Both the position numbers and the translations under genes were made by a program. From Hexactinellida sp. DTS-2022 (Eukaryota; Porifera; Hexactinellida), in the NCBI GenBank assembly GCA_028753945.1, contig JAPNXP010000002.1:13082001-13146000 (forward strand): a stretch of DNA of 64,000 nt, read 5' to 3'. Under the pieces are notes generated by a model that was given only the letters and a program-made list of their open reading frames with translations, ran no database searches and had not been told where the DNA came from. This document shows, in pieces, positions 46,301 through 54,394 of the stretch (position 1 is its first letter; each line of letters starts with the position of its first letter).

Positions 46301-47388
46301 CTGCGGCAGCTTTCGCGCTCGGTAACATCAGCACTGGAAACGTGGAAGAGTTTGTTCCTTACTTGCTGTCTCAAATACAAGCTAGTCCGCAGCACGGATA
46401 TCTACTGCTGCAGTCGCTGAAGGAAGTTATAGTATCGCTGAGTCGCCATCCCGACGACTTCGCTAAGCTGAGGCCGTGCGTGGAGGAGATCTGGTCGCAC
46501 ATGTTCCAGAACTGCGAGTCTCCGGAGGAGGGCAAGCGACAGGTGGTGGCCGAGTGCATCGGAAAGCTGACTCTGCTGGATATCAGCGACAGACTCCCCA
46601 AGCTCGAGGAGGCGCTGAAATCGGAATCCGCGAATGTACGCGCGACTGTAGTGATTGCGTTTAAGTTCACGATAACGGAGCAACCGCAGACATTTGACCC
46701 TATTCTGAAGGCTAACATCGGCACGTTCCTGGGCATGCTGGAGGACCCAGTGCTCTCCGTGCGCAGAGTGGCACTAATCGCGCTTAATTCGGCCGCGCAC
46801 AACAAGCCGTCTCTGATTAAAGACATGCTCGGGTTCCTGCTGCCTAAACTGTACGCAGAGACCAATGTTAGGAAAGAGCTGATTCGACAGGTTGAAATGG
46901 GCCCGTTTAAGCACACGGTCGATGATGGATTAGACATGCGAAAAGCCGCGTTTGAATGCATGTACACAATGCTAGACACCTGTCTGGACCGTCTGGACAT
47001 ATTCGAGTTTATCACCAATCTGGAGAAAGGCCTCAAGGACCATTACGACATCAAGATGCTCACATACCTAATGCTCACTCGGTTGTCAACTCTCTGCCCA
47101 ACCGCGATATTAGCGCGCCTAGACCAGCTCCTAGATGGCTTAAAGGCTACTGTACAGAGCAATGTTAAGCCCGAGAGTGTCAAACAGGAGTACGAGAAGC
47201 AGCTCGAGTTGAAACGGTCTGCTATCCGAACTCTTGTAACGATTCTACAAATACAGGACGCAATTAAAAACCAGAAACTAAGCGAATTCATTTCTCAGAT
47301 CAAAGCCGACAAAAACCTAAACCTTATCCTCGAAAGTGTTATGCACGACTCTAAGACAATGCCCGGAGACTCCATGGATACCAGTTAA
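34390..47388 (+). CDS. CAND1: Cullin-associated NEDD8-dissociated protein 1, 10 exons
   Basis: CAND1 is a HEAT-repeat solenoid that binds unneddylated cullin-RBX1 and exchanges substrate receptors on SCF ligases. Exons: 34390-34606, 34906-35176, 35399-35615, 41590-41889, 42281-42601, 42971-43396, 44118-44449, 44923-45128, 45561-45860, 46217-47388. All phases agree and give 1,253 residues, near the 1,230 of human CAND1. Matches include the start [105 protein letters not shown] and the C-terminal SMDTS. Intron 2 begins with GC (CAG|GCTAGT). Intron 3 is about 6 kb and is mostly a satellite array. Exons are clearly GC-richer than those of genes to the left. Confidence 0.96.
35662..35827. mobile_element. 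pogo/Tc1-type MITE (CAND1 intron 3)
   Basis: The left end reads TAGTAGAACTCCGTATAACG and the right end, in reverse, TAGTAGTAAAATTCGGTTAT, an imperfect inverted pair of the CAGTAGAACTCCGTTAATACG family in this window. It lies between CAND1 exon 3 and the satellite array. Confidence 0.55.
36000..41085 (+). repeat. 5-kb satellite array of a 19-bp unit, with higher-order structure
   Basis: The basic unit is CCCTTTAACCGCTTCGTGT, head to tail, with common variants at a few positions (CTGCTTC, CCTCTTC, AACGCTTC, TTCATGT). Interspersed about 18 times is a distinct longer block: TTTGCCATTACATATCCC, then TATAGGCTATAACCGATACG, then TGTCCCTTTATTCGCTTAAT. The blocks recur every 100 to 400 bp, so the array was extended by unequal duplication of multi-unit segments. 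It lies in intron 3 of CAND1, in an orientation that puts the pyrimidine-rich strand in the transcript. The edges degrade gradually (35998-36040 and 41060-41090). Confidence 0.95.
42670..42860. mobile_element. pogo/Tc1-type MITE (CAND1 intron 5)
   Basis: It starts after TA with CAGTAGAACCTCGTTAATAT and ends with a degenerate ATATTAACGAGTCTTATTC near 42860. It belongs to the same family as 45923-46069. The right boundary is approximate. Confidence 0.55.
43576..43900. mobile_element. Inverted-repeat element in CAND1 intron 6
   Basis: Ends are ACCTGCCAACC and GGTTGGCAGGT, perfect complements. The interior has several CCCTGTACG/CGTACAGGG blocks in both directions. No convincing target duplication is seen, so the class is open; hAT-type MITEs often have such ends. 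Confidence 0.55.
44536..44716. mobile_element. Foldback MITE with 10-bp direct repeat (CAND1 intron 7)
   Basis: The arms are long and nearly perfect: GAATACTTATCCACCGATCA on the left, TGATCGGTGGATAAGTATTC on the right, and a second pair of AACCTCGCTACTTTCTACCG and CGGTAGAAAGTAGCGAGGTT around an A/T loop near 44615. The direct repeat CCAATATAAA lies at 44526-44535 and 44717-44726. End bases and duplication length resemble the element at 31278, so both may be mobilised by a Mutator-like transposase. Confidence 0.75.
45923..46069. mobile_element. pogo/Tc1-type MITE with TA duplication (CAND1 intron 9)
   Basis: It is bounded by TA on both sides (45921-45922, 46070-46071). The left end reads CAGTAGACTCTCGTTGATAC and the right end, in reverse, CAGTATAACATCGTTAATAC. 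This is the clearest copy of a family seen at many places, mostly in introns. A second partial copy follows to about 46200. Confidence 0.65.
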
Positions 47389-47695
47389 CGCATATGGAAT
47401 GTAGATAGGTGTTAGGCCCTATTTAGTAGATCTTTGGATTGACTTTCGTATATTGTGTGACTCCGATAGAATACCTTACTTTTAGCTATTGAGATAGGTT
47501 GATAGATATTTGTATATAGCAGATTGGTTCTTCTAGTTCAGTTATTTTATGAATGTAGGGGACCGACCTCTTACAGAGAGAGTAATGGTTTTCGATATAA
47601 AGTACGCAAATAAGAAATAAGAGGTTAGTATGGACTTCTACAATTGTTAACCGTTTTTGTTGAAATTCTGCATGAAAGGTGTTTAATTCTATCTC

Positions 47696-47701
47696 AATAA
47701 A
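47696..47701 (+). terminator. Poly(A) signal of CAND1
   Basis: AATAAA about 310 bases after the CAND1 stop, followed closely by a second AATAAA near 47706. Either could end the message before DHODH. Confidence 0.5.
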
Positions 47702-47843
47702 GAGCAATAAAAATCTCCCTCATTAACATGACCCAATAACCCATAAACTAAAAGCTTAGCACCAGAATGATTTAGTAGCAATTGACCCTAAGATAAGTAT
47801 TCCATTAATTACTATGTATTATCCAGCAACCTGCTCACTTGTC

Positions 47844-48991
47844 ATGCTAAGAAAGCTCACATTCATATACCTGTCTACCTGTGGCGTTGTGTTGGTGGGG
47901 TGGCAGCTCTCTAACAAGCGCGCCCTCTACGACTACGTCATAACTCCCTCCTGCAGACCTGCCCGCCTGAGGTGGCTCACGACTTCGCGCTGGCAGCCCT
48001 GCGCCACGGACTCGTGCCTAAATTCGCGCAGCAGTCCAACCCCGTGCTAAGGACTAAGCTAGCTAACTATGATCTGCCCAGTCCTGTCGGTTTAGCCGCG
48101 GGGTTCGATAAGAACGCCACCGGATTAGTAGGGCTGTCTAAAATGGGGTTCAGTTTCATTGAGGTTGGAACTGTTACGCCCAAGGAGCAACCCGGGTACG
48201 AGGGCCCGAGGCTGTTTAAACTGAAGAGAGACAAGGCACTCATCAATAGGATGGGATTCAATAACGAGGGAGCTGATGAAATGTCTGACCAGATCGATAA
48301 GTTTAAAACGAAGCATAAAAAGGATTTCATTCTAGGAATAAACATTGGGAAAAATAAAAACAGCGAATGTGCTGATATAGACTACAGAATAGGAGTTACG
48401 AAGCTGGGTTATTACGCAGACTATTTAGTTCTTAATGTCTCATCGCCTAACACGCCAGGGCTCAGGGACTTGCAGGCCAAAGATAAACTCACCGAGCTTA
48501 TTATTTCCGTTAGGAGGGAAATGAAAAAGCGGAAAGTTGCTAAGCCACTTTACCTCAAGATAAGCCCAGACCTGTCTTCAGATGGGATTAGAGACATTAT
48601 AAGCGTGGCACAGTGCCCCGAGACTAAAATAGACGGACTCATCGTATCGAACTCTACACTGAGGCGCAACTTTAACCTCCATGGTCCTTTCACTACTATG
48701 ACCGGCGGTTTAACTGGGAAGCCAATTAGGCAGCTCACAACACAAATGATTCGCACTGTGTATAGACTGAGCGACGGACAGATCCCGATTATAGGCGTGG
48801 GGGGTGTGTTCACTGGAGACGATGCTTTTGAGAAAATAAAAGCCGGTGCTTCTCTTATACAGATTTATAGCGCGCTTGTGTACGAAGGCCCTACAGTACT
48901 GAGACGCATTGAGGATAGGCTAGCCAAGCTGTTGGAGGAAAATAACTTCAGTAATGTTAGTCAAGCAGTTGGTATTGAAGCTACGATTTAA
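47844..48991 (+). CDS. DHODH: Dihydroorotate dehydrogenase (quinone), with a one-base frame break
   Basis: Class 2 DHODH of the inner mitochondrial membrane oxidises dihydroorotate to orotate in pyrimidine synthesis and passes electrons to ubiquinone. The N-terminal part (47844 on, MLRKLTFIYLSTCGVVLVGW) is the membrane anchor and ends YDYVITP. The rest (LLQTCPPEVAHDFALAALRH onwards) continues in another frame from about 47948 to the stop: GLAAGFDKNATG, GFSFIEVGTVTPKEQPG, INRMGFNN, GINIGKNK, the catalytic loop NVSSPNTPGLR, KISPDLS, and the FMN-binding IIGVGGVFTGDDA. The two frames would meet without gap if one extra C were present in the CCC at 47946-47948. This may be a sequencing error, a lesion or a tiny intron. 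An alternative start ATG lies at 47814. No other intron is seen. Confidence 0.9.
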
Positions 48992-49712
48992 TAGTCAGCA
49001 ATTGTTCAATAGAAATGTATTAAATATGAAAATATTTGGTTTGCTATATTTTCTTAATTAATTAACTTAATTAAAATATTACAAAATTCTTTGTCTCGAT
49101 ATTCTTAGTTATTCTAACATAACAACAACAAACATATTCCTTTTTGCAAAACTTGTTTACCTATTCATATTTTGTAAGACGTATAACAAAATATTGTAAA
49201 TGAAAAATTCGCTTCAACATGCCATATTTATTATTTCCCGAAGGTAAATAAAAATGACTTTTATATGATTAAATTAAATTAATACCCATTAGTTATAACT
49301 GAAGTGTAATTACATGGATTTAGGAAATTTCGGTATGTTTCTGTTGCTGAGAACCATTATAATCCACCTAAGTATAACTTTCTTGATTTTCCATAAAAAA
49401 TGAGGGTAAATTGGCCCATTAGAACAATAAGTGTCGGGGGCGCTTATTTAGGAGATATAGTACTTGTTGCTGTTTACCTATAATAACATTCGGAAGCTAG
49501 TCTCTATCTCAATTATAAATGTGGTTTATATTCCCCTATCACTTGATATAACCCGGACAAACAAACAACAAGCAAACAGACAACACGCGAGTAATATTAT
49601 TAATTGTATAGATATTCCCTAGGTTTTGCAAGGTATCAAGATTTCTCTCCTGTTAGCTGGTCTCACAAAGCGATATTCGCTTTTCCTCCTCAACCACACT
49701 CCCAGGCGAGAA
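48992..49712. other. Intergenic, DHODH to TRMT112
   Basis: AT-rich spacer, largely occupied by a partial reverse copy of repeat family R1 (next entry). No gene is seen; the 3' end of DHODH and the start region of TRMT112 lie at its borders. Confidence 0.5.
49100..49585 (-). repeat. Dispersed repeat family R1, partial copy D
   Basis: Reverse-strand sequence with CAACAACAACAAACATATTC, AACTTGTTTACCTATTC, CTGTTTACCTATAATAACAT and a TATAACCCGGACAAACAAAC end. It matches the 5' and tandem parts of copies A-C but lacks the terminal CCGAAGGGCTCGT. Boundaries are approximate. Confidence 0.5.
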
Positions 49713-50099
49713 ATGAAGCTCATTACACACAACATGCTACAGAACAACCTGACAGACCAGAAAGGCTATCCTCTCGTTATTCAAGCCACAAAGATAGAAG
49801 AACTGAAGGTTGATTTTAACCCAGAGTTTCTAGTCCGTATGATGGACCGGCTCGAGTATCCAATATTGGTGCACGCGTTAGAAATGATAGGAATGAAGGA
49901 TTACCTCCCCGTAATGGTCCCTGATAAGTTCCAGGAAAACGAAGAGTTTATGAAGAGTCTACACCACGCTCTGCTGGAGATAGACGTTGTCGAGGGCGAG
50001 TTGATTTGTCCTGCGTCCGGGAGGAAGTTCCCTATAAAGGACGGCATTCCCAACATGCTGCTGACGGACGAGGAGGCTGCTGCTGTGGAGAAAAAATAG
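49713..50099 (+). CDS. TRMT112: Multifunctional methyltransferase subunit TRM112
   Basis: A 128-residue protein of the TRM112 family, the small activating subunit of several methyltransferases acting on tRNA, 18S rRNA and release factor eRF1 (partners such as TRMT11, BUD23/WBSCR22, ALKBH8 and HEMK2 in studied eukaryotes). Matches are the start MKLITHNMLQNN, FNPEFLVRMM, the EENEEFMKSLHHALLEI-like stretch EEFMKSLHHALLEIDVVEG, and the C-terminal domain CPASGRKFPIKDGIPNMLL. The ATG at 49713 gives the conserved MKL(I/L)THN start. It is intronless. Confidence 0.93.
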   Translation: MKLITHNMLQNNLTDQKGYPLVIQATKIEELKVDFNPEFLVRMMDRLEYPILVHALEMIGMKDYLPVMVPDKFQENEEFMKSLHHALLEIDVVEGELICPASGRKFPIKDGIPNMLLTDEEAAAVEKK

Positions 50100-50521
50100 A
50101 CTAGTTGTGTTCTATTTTATTTGTTTTATAGCAGTTAGATGGCTTCTGATTTACGAAAATAGTAGCGTATATTTGATGCAGGCTTTCATCCAGACTAAAT
50201 TTCCCGCGCGCCTAGATATAGTTTGAGATCGCTCACAACGCGCCTAAATTACTAAGTTTGTATTAATTCTATGGGAGCATCTCCCGATTTTCGCGCGCCT
50301 AGAAAAAAATTCTTCCAAATTTAAGCGCCTCCAGGCGCTTGCATACGCCTGAATAAACCCATGATTGGATGGTTAACTTACTTACAAAATAATGAGGCGC
50401 GAAATACCATAAGTTTTACGAATTGATACTATAATTAACAATAATTGCATGGGTAATTGGCTTTTATGTAGTAACTGTTGTTGTTATTTAGAATAATTAG
50501 CTTTCGAATAATCAGTGGTCA
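50100..50521. other. Intergenic, TRMT112 to UQCR10
   Basis: A 420-bp spacer with a repeated CGCGCGCCTAGA motif (near 50205-50215 and 50294-50304), CGCGCCTAAATT (50239), and AAGCGCCTCCAGGCGCTT, a near-perfect hairpin at about 50323-50340. These GC motifs stand out from the AT-rich surroundings; they could be promoter elements or a small repeat. Confidence 0.4.
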
Positions 50522-50710
50522 ATGGTCAACGTAATCCGTGTAGTTTACAATACTTTCTTACGGCGTGGGTCTACATTCCTTCTCACCATGGTGGTTGGTG
50601 CCGTGTTCTTCGAGAGGTTGTCTGACAAATGGATTGACGGCTACTGGGAGCATATGAACAGAGGAAAACTATGGAAAGACATCGAACACAACTACGCCGG
50701 AGAAGATTAG
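50522..50710 (+). CDS. UQCR10: Cytochrome b-c1 complex subunit 9
   Basis: A 62-residue single-span subunit of mitochondrial complex III. It matches UQCR10/QCR9 across its length: a basic start with YNTFLRRGSTFLLTMVVGAV, the FFER motif at residues 29-32 after the membrane helix, and the C-terminal GKLWKDIEHNYAGED. It is intronless and starts at the only suitable ATG; CAG and TAG acceptor-like sites lie 7-30 bases upstream. Confidence 0.92.
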   Translation: MVNVIRVVYNTFLRRGSTFLLTMVVGAVFFERLSDKWIDGYWEHMNRGKLWKDIEHNYAGED

Positions 50711-51716
50711 TTATACTTATACCTCACTCACTGCGGCATTTACATTATACGATATGTTAATATAATTTAATTAATTGATGTCTGTTACAATCGTATTCGT
50801 ATTATACATAAATTAATGACATATTGAATCGAATATTCAAGTTTTATACAAAACGTACCCTTCGGTCTCTGTCGCTTCGAACATTTAGTCGCCGGACATT
50901 TCGTCCTTTAAACATTTTATCTCATAATGTGTGTAATTTAACACTTTTCTATTGCACATACATTGTTGTTGTTAGCACTTAGCAGGTTATTGTTATTTCT
51001 TTGGAATGTCTCCTGATGGTTTCCATCTGAAGTATCAAAGGACAGTCTTTATGTGGATACCGGGGACGAAGTGTCCGTTTCCCACTCTTTGACTAGGGCA
51101 GTGCAGCATTTGTTAATTCCTGTTCTACTCTACGTGCCTTAGTTTATGGCTGCTTCTCGGTCTTACTCCTTAAATATCAATTCATAATGAAGTTAATTTG
51201 TTGTTTGTGACGTCATATAGCCATAATGTATATACAGGTGGGTGTTTCTAAGGAGTTACTCTTCTATGAAATCTGTAATCAATGCGAAAGAACTGGAGGA
51301 GTGATACTTAATTACCTTTCTCACTAAATAAAACCAAAAAATTTTGCTTCAAAAAGTTGCAGTGCAATATTTCGCATTATAGCGATTTCTTCTTACGGGA
51401 CTATTATAGTATTTCCAGTTATTTATAAGTTATAACCATAGACTCCTTTAGATAAGGACTGGAACGTCGCGATCTCGGGGTTTTTAACTTGAGTCTGAGA
51501 GGCTCCAATTTTAAAAAATTGGAGCCTCTCAGACTCAAGTTAAAAACCCCGAGATCGCGACGTTCCAGTCCTTATCTAAAGGAGTCTATGGTTATAACCC
51601 AACAATCGACTCTGATGTCGCGATACATAGTGGCCCGTTCTGATGTAACTCCCTTGGTTATAGACTTATAGTATAGAATAAGATACAAAGAGCTGTGATT
51701 GCATTAGACAGGTCGT
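50711..51716. other. Intergenic, UQCR10 to NOC2L
   Basis: About 1 kb without a gene. Near 50866-50885 there is a short CCCTTCGGTCTCTGTCGCTT fragment of repeat family R1. At 51429-51598 lies a near-perfect palindrome (next entry). The promoter of NOC2L must lie in or just after the palindrome. Confidence 0.5.
51429..51598. repeat. 170-bp palindrome with two-base centre
   Basis: Two 84-base arms are exact complements around a central AA at 51513-51514; outer ends are GTTATAACCATAGACTCC and GGAGTCTATGGTTATAAC, inner ends AGGCTCCAATTTT and AAAATTGGAGCCT. No flanking direct repeat is seen. It ends 118 bases before the NOC2L start codon. A foldback transposon, a recent inverted duplication or a read/assembly artefact are all possible. 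Confidence 0.9.
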
Positions 51717-54115
51717 ATGGCAGCCGAGAGACTGGCTGAGATGGATTTCGATGAGTTTGTGGACACCGCTTTGGAGAGCGGATCTGTCGGTTCCGCAGAC
51801 ACGAGTGAGCACAGCCCGGAGCATAGGCCGAGCTCGAAAGCGCAGAAACATAAAGCTGTGCTGTCAAATCTCGCGGAAGATGACCCCGAGTTCTACAACT
51901 ATCTCCTAGAGAACGACAAACAGCTGTTGGAGTTTGAGCTCAGCGACGAGCTGTCGGGCAGCGAGAGTTCTGCGGAGGGAGCAGCCGAGACTGAATCGCA
52001 GTCGGAATCTGAAAGCGAGACTTCTAAACCGATTGACTCGGACCTGTCAGATGCTGGAGATGACGAGAGTAAAATTATAACTAAAAAGCAGGTACAGTGC
52101 TTTTGGAATAAATATATTCTTATAAGCGATATTTATTCAATAATAAATACATTGGAGTTCACCCAATATCAATTGCTCTAATAGCAAGTTACTCTTCATC
52201 CCCAAGTAAGCATCAACATTAATTATGCCCTCTAATATCAAATCGTATTGGCAAGTAAATTTCGTGCAAACGCACTTGCCATTCCCAGATTATGGTTCTA
52301 TAAATGTCATCCACTGTATTATACAAAAGGGCTTACTTACATATCAGCCAACATCTTTTCAATATAAAACCCGGCTTCTCAAAGGTGGATGTTAAAAATG
52401 ACCTTGCCATGCCTGAAATTACAATAGACATGGTGTTGGCCGATATATACGTAATTCTTATATACAATACAATAGAAAGCTTATTAATAAACTTATTCTA
52501 GGTCACATTCCTTGCCAGAGCTCTCTCGACAAAGAATTCTATTTCTGCCTTCAGACAGGCCTCCTCTCTGTTCCACACAGCTGTTCGCCAGGTGGCTGGA
52601 GACACAGGCCAAGACGCCTCCAGGCTACGCTTCGAGAAAGTTACTACTTTCAATGAGCTCGTCGCGTGCTGTCTTCTCAACATACCCACATTCCTGCAGA
52701 GACAGCTGGTCTGTTCGAATGACGTCATTGTTATTCGAGGCAAGAAGTGCAAGAAGAGTTGGTCGAGGATTCGCGAAGTTGCGAAACAGTACCTGGCTGA
52801 CCTGCTCTACACCATGGATAAGTTGGATGAATCTTCTTTGCTGCGCTCAGTTCTAATCTCCACAAAGCCGCTAATTAGCTTATTCCAGGAATTTCGCGGT
52901 CTTAGAAAGAAATACATTAAAATATTAATAAAACTATGGACAAAAGACGATAGATCAGTTCAGTTACAGAGTTTCCTCTGCATGAAAGCTAGCATTCTAT
53001 TCTCGAATAACGCTTTATTCAATTACCTGTTGAAACGCTCTTATTTATCATTCGTCCAGGCCTCCAAGTATTCCTCAGAGCTAAACAGAGAGTATATCGC
53101 GTTTCTCACAGACTCTTTGGTGGAAATACATTCAGTTGATCTCTCCAGAGCTTACCAGCTCGCGTTTGTGTATATCCGCCAGTTAGCCATACACTTAAGG
53201 AATGCTCTCACGGCTAAGACCGACGAAACAACGCTACTAGTGTACAACTGGCAGTTTGTTCTTTCAATAGACTTTTGGTGCAAGCTTCTCTCTGTCGAGG
53301 GAGCGGTTGACACTAACTTAAAGCAGTTAATATTCCCACTCGTGCAGGTAGCCCTGGGCGCAATCTCTCTGAACCCAATCGCTAAGTTCTATCCACTCCG
53401 CTTCCGCTGTGTTCGCTCCTTGAATTTCCTGTCCTTACACACCAATACATACATCCCTCTATCTAACTACCTGCTAGACACCATGGATTACGTCCGTGGA
53501 GTCTCCAAATACGCACATCTGCCACCCAATCCACCCAACTTTCTATACTCTGTTAAGGCCTCAAAGCAGTTCTTGAAAACGAAACATTTTCTTGACTTTA
53601 CGTTGGAAATGTCGTTTGAACTTCTGCTGGAACACCTCTCTGCCTACGAACATTCCATTGCTTTCCCCGAGATGAGTTTCCCGGTTATCAGAGAGCTGAA
53701 GAAGTTCGCTAAGGCGACTAGCAACTCGAAGCATCGCAGAGAGATAAAGTCTCTGATTGAGAAGGCGGAGCTGCAGGCTGCGTTCCTCGAGGAGTCGCGC
53801 GCCGGAGCAGACTTCGCGCCTAAGGACACAGTTAAGGTTAGGGAGTGGGAGGCGAGCTCTGCTGCCGGGCAGTCCCATCTCAGTGGCTACCTGGCGCTCT
53901 GGCGCAGGAGCAACGATAGGAGCGCCGAGATGAATGCGGGTACTTGCAATGGGAATGGGAAGGGAGAGAAGGGAAGTAAGTCGAGGGGAAAGAAAGTATC
54001 GAAAGCCCGCGGGGAGATAGCGCCAAATGAACAGACGAATAGCAGCAATTCTGAATCAGGAAGTGAGCTAGATGATAGAGTTTCAGACTTGAATATAGAA
54101 AATTGGGATGACTAA
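51717..54115 (+). CDS. NOC2L: Nucleolar complex protein 2 homolog, 2 exons
   Basis: NOC2 pairs with NOC1 and NOC3 to move pre-60S ribosomal particles from nucleolus to nucleoplasm. Exons 51717-52091 and 52502-54115, both phase 0, give 662 residues. Exon 1 has the N-terminal RLAEMDFDEFVD and the DDPEFYNYLLENDKQLLEF motif, then an acidic Ser/Glu-rich stretch. Joining exon 1 (IITKKQ) straight to exon 2 (VTFLARAL) aligns gaplessly with the family (VTVAMVERWKQAA). Exon 2 has AYQLAFVYIRQLAIHLRNAL, NWQFVLSIDFWCKLLS, ISLNPIAKFYPLRFRCVRSL and a C-terminal HLSGYLALWRRSNDRSAE, ending in a basic then acidic tail. The ATG at 51717 is preceded by GCATTAG. Confidence 0.92.
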
Positions 54116-54182
54116 CTTCCCAACACTATTTCCTCTAGTGATTAAAAAAAAAAAATCTTTTCTCTGCGAATTGTTTGAGTAT

Positions 54183-54353
54183 CAGTAGTATCTCGTTAAA
54201 GCGAACACGAATAAGGGAAATATTGATTAAGAACTACAAGGTTTACACCCCTAGCCTATACAAATGAATGGAAGTAACTCTGGTTAATACGAATTTCCGG
54301 ATAATACGAACATATTTTGACGTTCCCCTGCTGTACCTATTAACAACTTCTCA
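54183..54353. mobile_element. pogo/Tc1-type MITE remnant
   Basis: The left end reads CAGTAGTATCTCGTTAAAGC; inside are TTAATACGAATTTCCGGATA and ATAATACGAAC blocks shared with the other family members. The right end is degenerate. It lies between NOC2L and the first DNA2 exon. Confidence 0.45.
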
Positions 54354-54394
54354 ATTATAACTAACTTTATGTATGTTTGATAGCTCGTATTCGT

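Noticed and set aside
52384..52431. A possible 16-codon micro-exon of NOC2L (VDVKNDLAMPEITIDM)
   Set aside because: It aligns superficially with the family, but joining exon 1 directly to the exon at 52502 aligns just as well without a gap, and this segment lies in a repeat also found near 61960.
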